DNA of 64,000 bases, from positions 3,867,240 to 3,931,239 of the forward strand of contig OZ025281.1 in assembly GCA_964019165.1 (NCBI GenBank), written 5' to 3'. A program made the translations under genes and the position numbers. This stretch comes from Mastigias papua. Lineage: Eukaryota > Cnidaria > Scyphozoa > Rhizostomeae > Mastigiidae. Every line of letters starts with the position of its first letter. Position 1 is the stretch's first letter. This document shows positions 62,672 through 64,000 of this stretch, piece by piece. Below the pieces are notes generated by a model that saw only the letters and a list, made by a program, of their open reading frames with translations, was not told where the DNA came from and made no database searches.

Positions 62672-63968
62672 GGGACCGGTCATTATTAATGGTTGGGGGT
62701 GGGGCGGAAGATATTGAGGTGGGTGTCATCTATAATTTGTATGTTTTTAAGGGGGGGGGCCACATAAAAATTCAGCAAGCAAGAGGGAGGCCACAAAAAT
62801 ATACATCGATATAGCTAAAACAGTTCATAAACCAGTTAAGTAGAGATAAAGGGACTAAAATTCAGTCTCATTGTCACTTGGTTCAGAGCTTGAATGCACT
62901 AAATCATCTCTTTTTACTGCCAAAGCAGCCTCAGTAGTAAGCTGCTTTCCAGTAACTTTCTTCTTCGCCACACTTGCTTTTCTGGCATCAGTTACATCAG
63001 CCATCTTTTGCAATTGTACGTCTGCAAATACCTTTGCTTGACCTGTTAGTGCCCCCTTTGCCAATAGCAGTTGAAGGCCAGCTGCAAGCAATTTTCTGGT
63101 CAATGGACTTAACTCAACTGTAGAAATTTGGAATGAAAAGTCCTCCTGTTCAATTTTGCTCCTTACCTCCTCATTCTGATCTCCTGGTAACATGGCACCA
63201 ATCACTGACATGCAGCTCTTCAGGTCACGTTTCATTTTTCTTTTGTTGCTTTTTCTTTTGTTTTCCTTTGCACGGCGTCTCTTTCTGGCATTTTCCCATT
63301 TGTTACTGAGCTCAGTAGTACCAACGCTCCTTTTCATCATAGCAATGTTCAAGAGAACATCACCCTTAACTTTAATGAATTTCCCTTCCAATGAGGCACA
63401 CTTATTTAGTATATCATCATAAAAGGATAATTCATTTGCTTTCCATGGCTTTATGCTCATGTTTTTGTCAAATAGTTTTGCTTTCATCATTTTTACATCT
63501 GACATTAGCATTTCAATCCTTTTCAATACATCTGAACAACCCTTCTCAGCAGGTATTGGGTCTTTTAATAGGAACTGACAATGATCCTCTGAATATTTCT
63601 TGGCATTCTGCCAATTTCCATCCTTTGGCTCTGAAAACTGAGCATCATAGGACTTCATTTGAATAGTTTTCTGCCTCAATCTCCACCTCAACTCTCTCTG
63701 TGCTATTACATAATGGATGAAGGCATCATGACTCTCAATCTCCTAACGTTAAGTTTACCATCATCAACAAATGGTGTTCCACTTCAATTTGCTCCTCAAG
63801 CTATTGTGTAATCTTGCTATTATTTATAGGGGGGCTAAAACATTTGTGCTTGGGCTTAGGGGGGCTGCATTTTGGCTTTTTTGAAATTGTGGGTGGGCCA
63901 CGAAAATACCTACACTCTTTCAAAAATATCTTCCGCCCTACCCCCCATCATTAATAATGACTGGTCCC
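62672..63968. mobile_element. DNA transposon with TAA flanks, 1.3 kb
   Basis: The ends are inverted repeats: GGGACCGGTCATTATTAATG at 62672 and, from 63968, GGGACCAGTCATTATTAATG. Both are followed by a G-rich stretch and GGGCGGAAGATATT, about 45 bp in all. TAA flanks both sides (62669-62671 and 63969-63971), fitting a 3-bp target duplication such as those of PIF/Harbinger elements, though the class is not settled. It holds one long frame on the minus strand and no transposase domain, so it is probably an internally deleted or accessory-only copy. Confidence 0.7.
62855..63658 (-). CDS. Transposon-borne basic protein of unknown function
   Basis: 267 residues from the ATG at 63658. The frame stays open upstream to a TAG at 63743-63745, where an acceptor-like AACGTTAG could start it as an exon. 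The middle is strongly basic (ARKRRRAKENKRKSNKRKMK, residues about 127-146), which suggests DNA binding or nuclear entry. The rest is predicted helical with heptad-like leucine spacing and an acidic SSSEPSDNETEF end. I recognise no domain. It lies wholly inside the element at 62672-63968 and is probably one of its proteins, truncated at the N-terminus. No stops or frameshifts. Confidence 0.5.
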   Translation of the reverse strand: MKSYDAQFSEPKDGNWQNAKKYSEDHCQFLLKDPIPAEKGCSDVLKRIEMLMSDVKMMKAKLFDKNMSIKPWKANELSFYDDILNKCASLEGKFIKVKGDVLLNIAMMKRSVGTTELSNKWENARKRRRAKENKRKSNKRKMKRDLKSCMSVIGAMLPGDQNEEVRSKIEQEDFSFQISTVELSPLTRKLLAAGLQLLLAKGALTGQAKVFADVQLQKMADVTDARKASVAKKKVTGKQLTTEAALAVKRDDLVHSSSEPSDNETEF

Positions 63969-64000
63969 TAACACATGCCTTTCATATATGTTTCTTCTAA

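Overview
This 64 kb window looks like nuclear DNA of an animal, most likely a non-vertebrate. Evidence: short coding exons with GT..AG introns, an intronless Mos-type kinase gene, and AT-rich intergenic DNA full of small transposons, non-LTR retrotransposon tails, a tRNA-derived SINE and long (TA)n, (CAT)n and (GAT)n arrays. The gene content would fit a cnidarian or another early-branching marine animal, but that is an inference and I cannot name the species. There are no bacterial-style operons and no CRISPR arrays.

Layout. 1-3.0 kb: a Tc1/mariner transposase relic, then unassigned DNA. 3.7-18.8 kb: the most notable host locus, two paralogous three-exon genes transcribed away from each other (3692-6899 minus, 13024-18780 plus). 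Each encodes a small secreted protein of about 100 residues with ten cysteines in the colipase/prokineticin/Dickkopf-Cys2 order. The proteins share cysteine spacing, phase-0 introns and an acidic Gly-Ser-Gly-Asp-Asp tail. 19-39 kb: mostly repeats (SINE, triplet arrays, MITEs, a fold-back element with telomere-like motifs, retrotransposon 3' tails), with no confidently recognised gene. 39371-43321: an apparently complete ISL2EU-like DNA transposon with long terminal inverted repeats. It carries a SWIM + YqaJ nuclease protein on the plus strand and a two-exon THAP-DDE transposase on the minus strand, meeting tail to tail. 43.3-48.8 kb: repeats, a hAT-type MITE and one unrecognised open frame. 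48837-49898: Mos kinase. 50.8-51.1 kb: an unrecognised open frame with two hydrophobic segments. 53221-58988: first four coding exons of a probable Na+/Ca2+ (NCL-like) exchanger that runs off the window. 59-64 kb: MITEs, a lone splice-bounded minus-strand exon, and a DNA transposon (62672-63968) flanked by TAA with a basic, lysine-rich open frame.

Function. The host genes appear to be separate units: secreted ligand- or defence-like peptides, a meiotic MAP3K, and a membrane exchanger. The two transposon proteins form one mobile unit. Exon joins come from reading splice signals and frames by eye and are not supported by transcripts.
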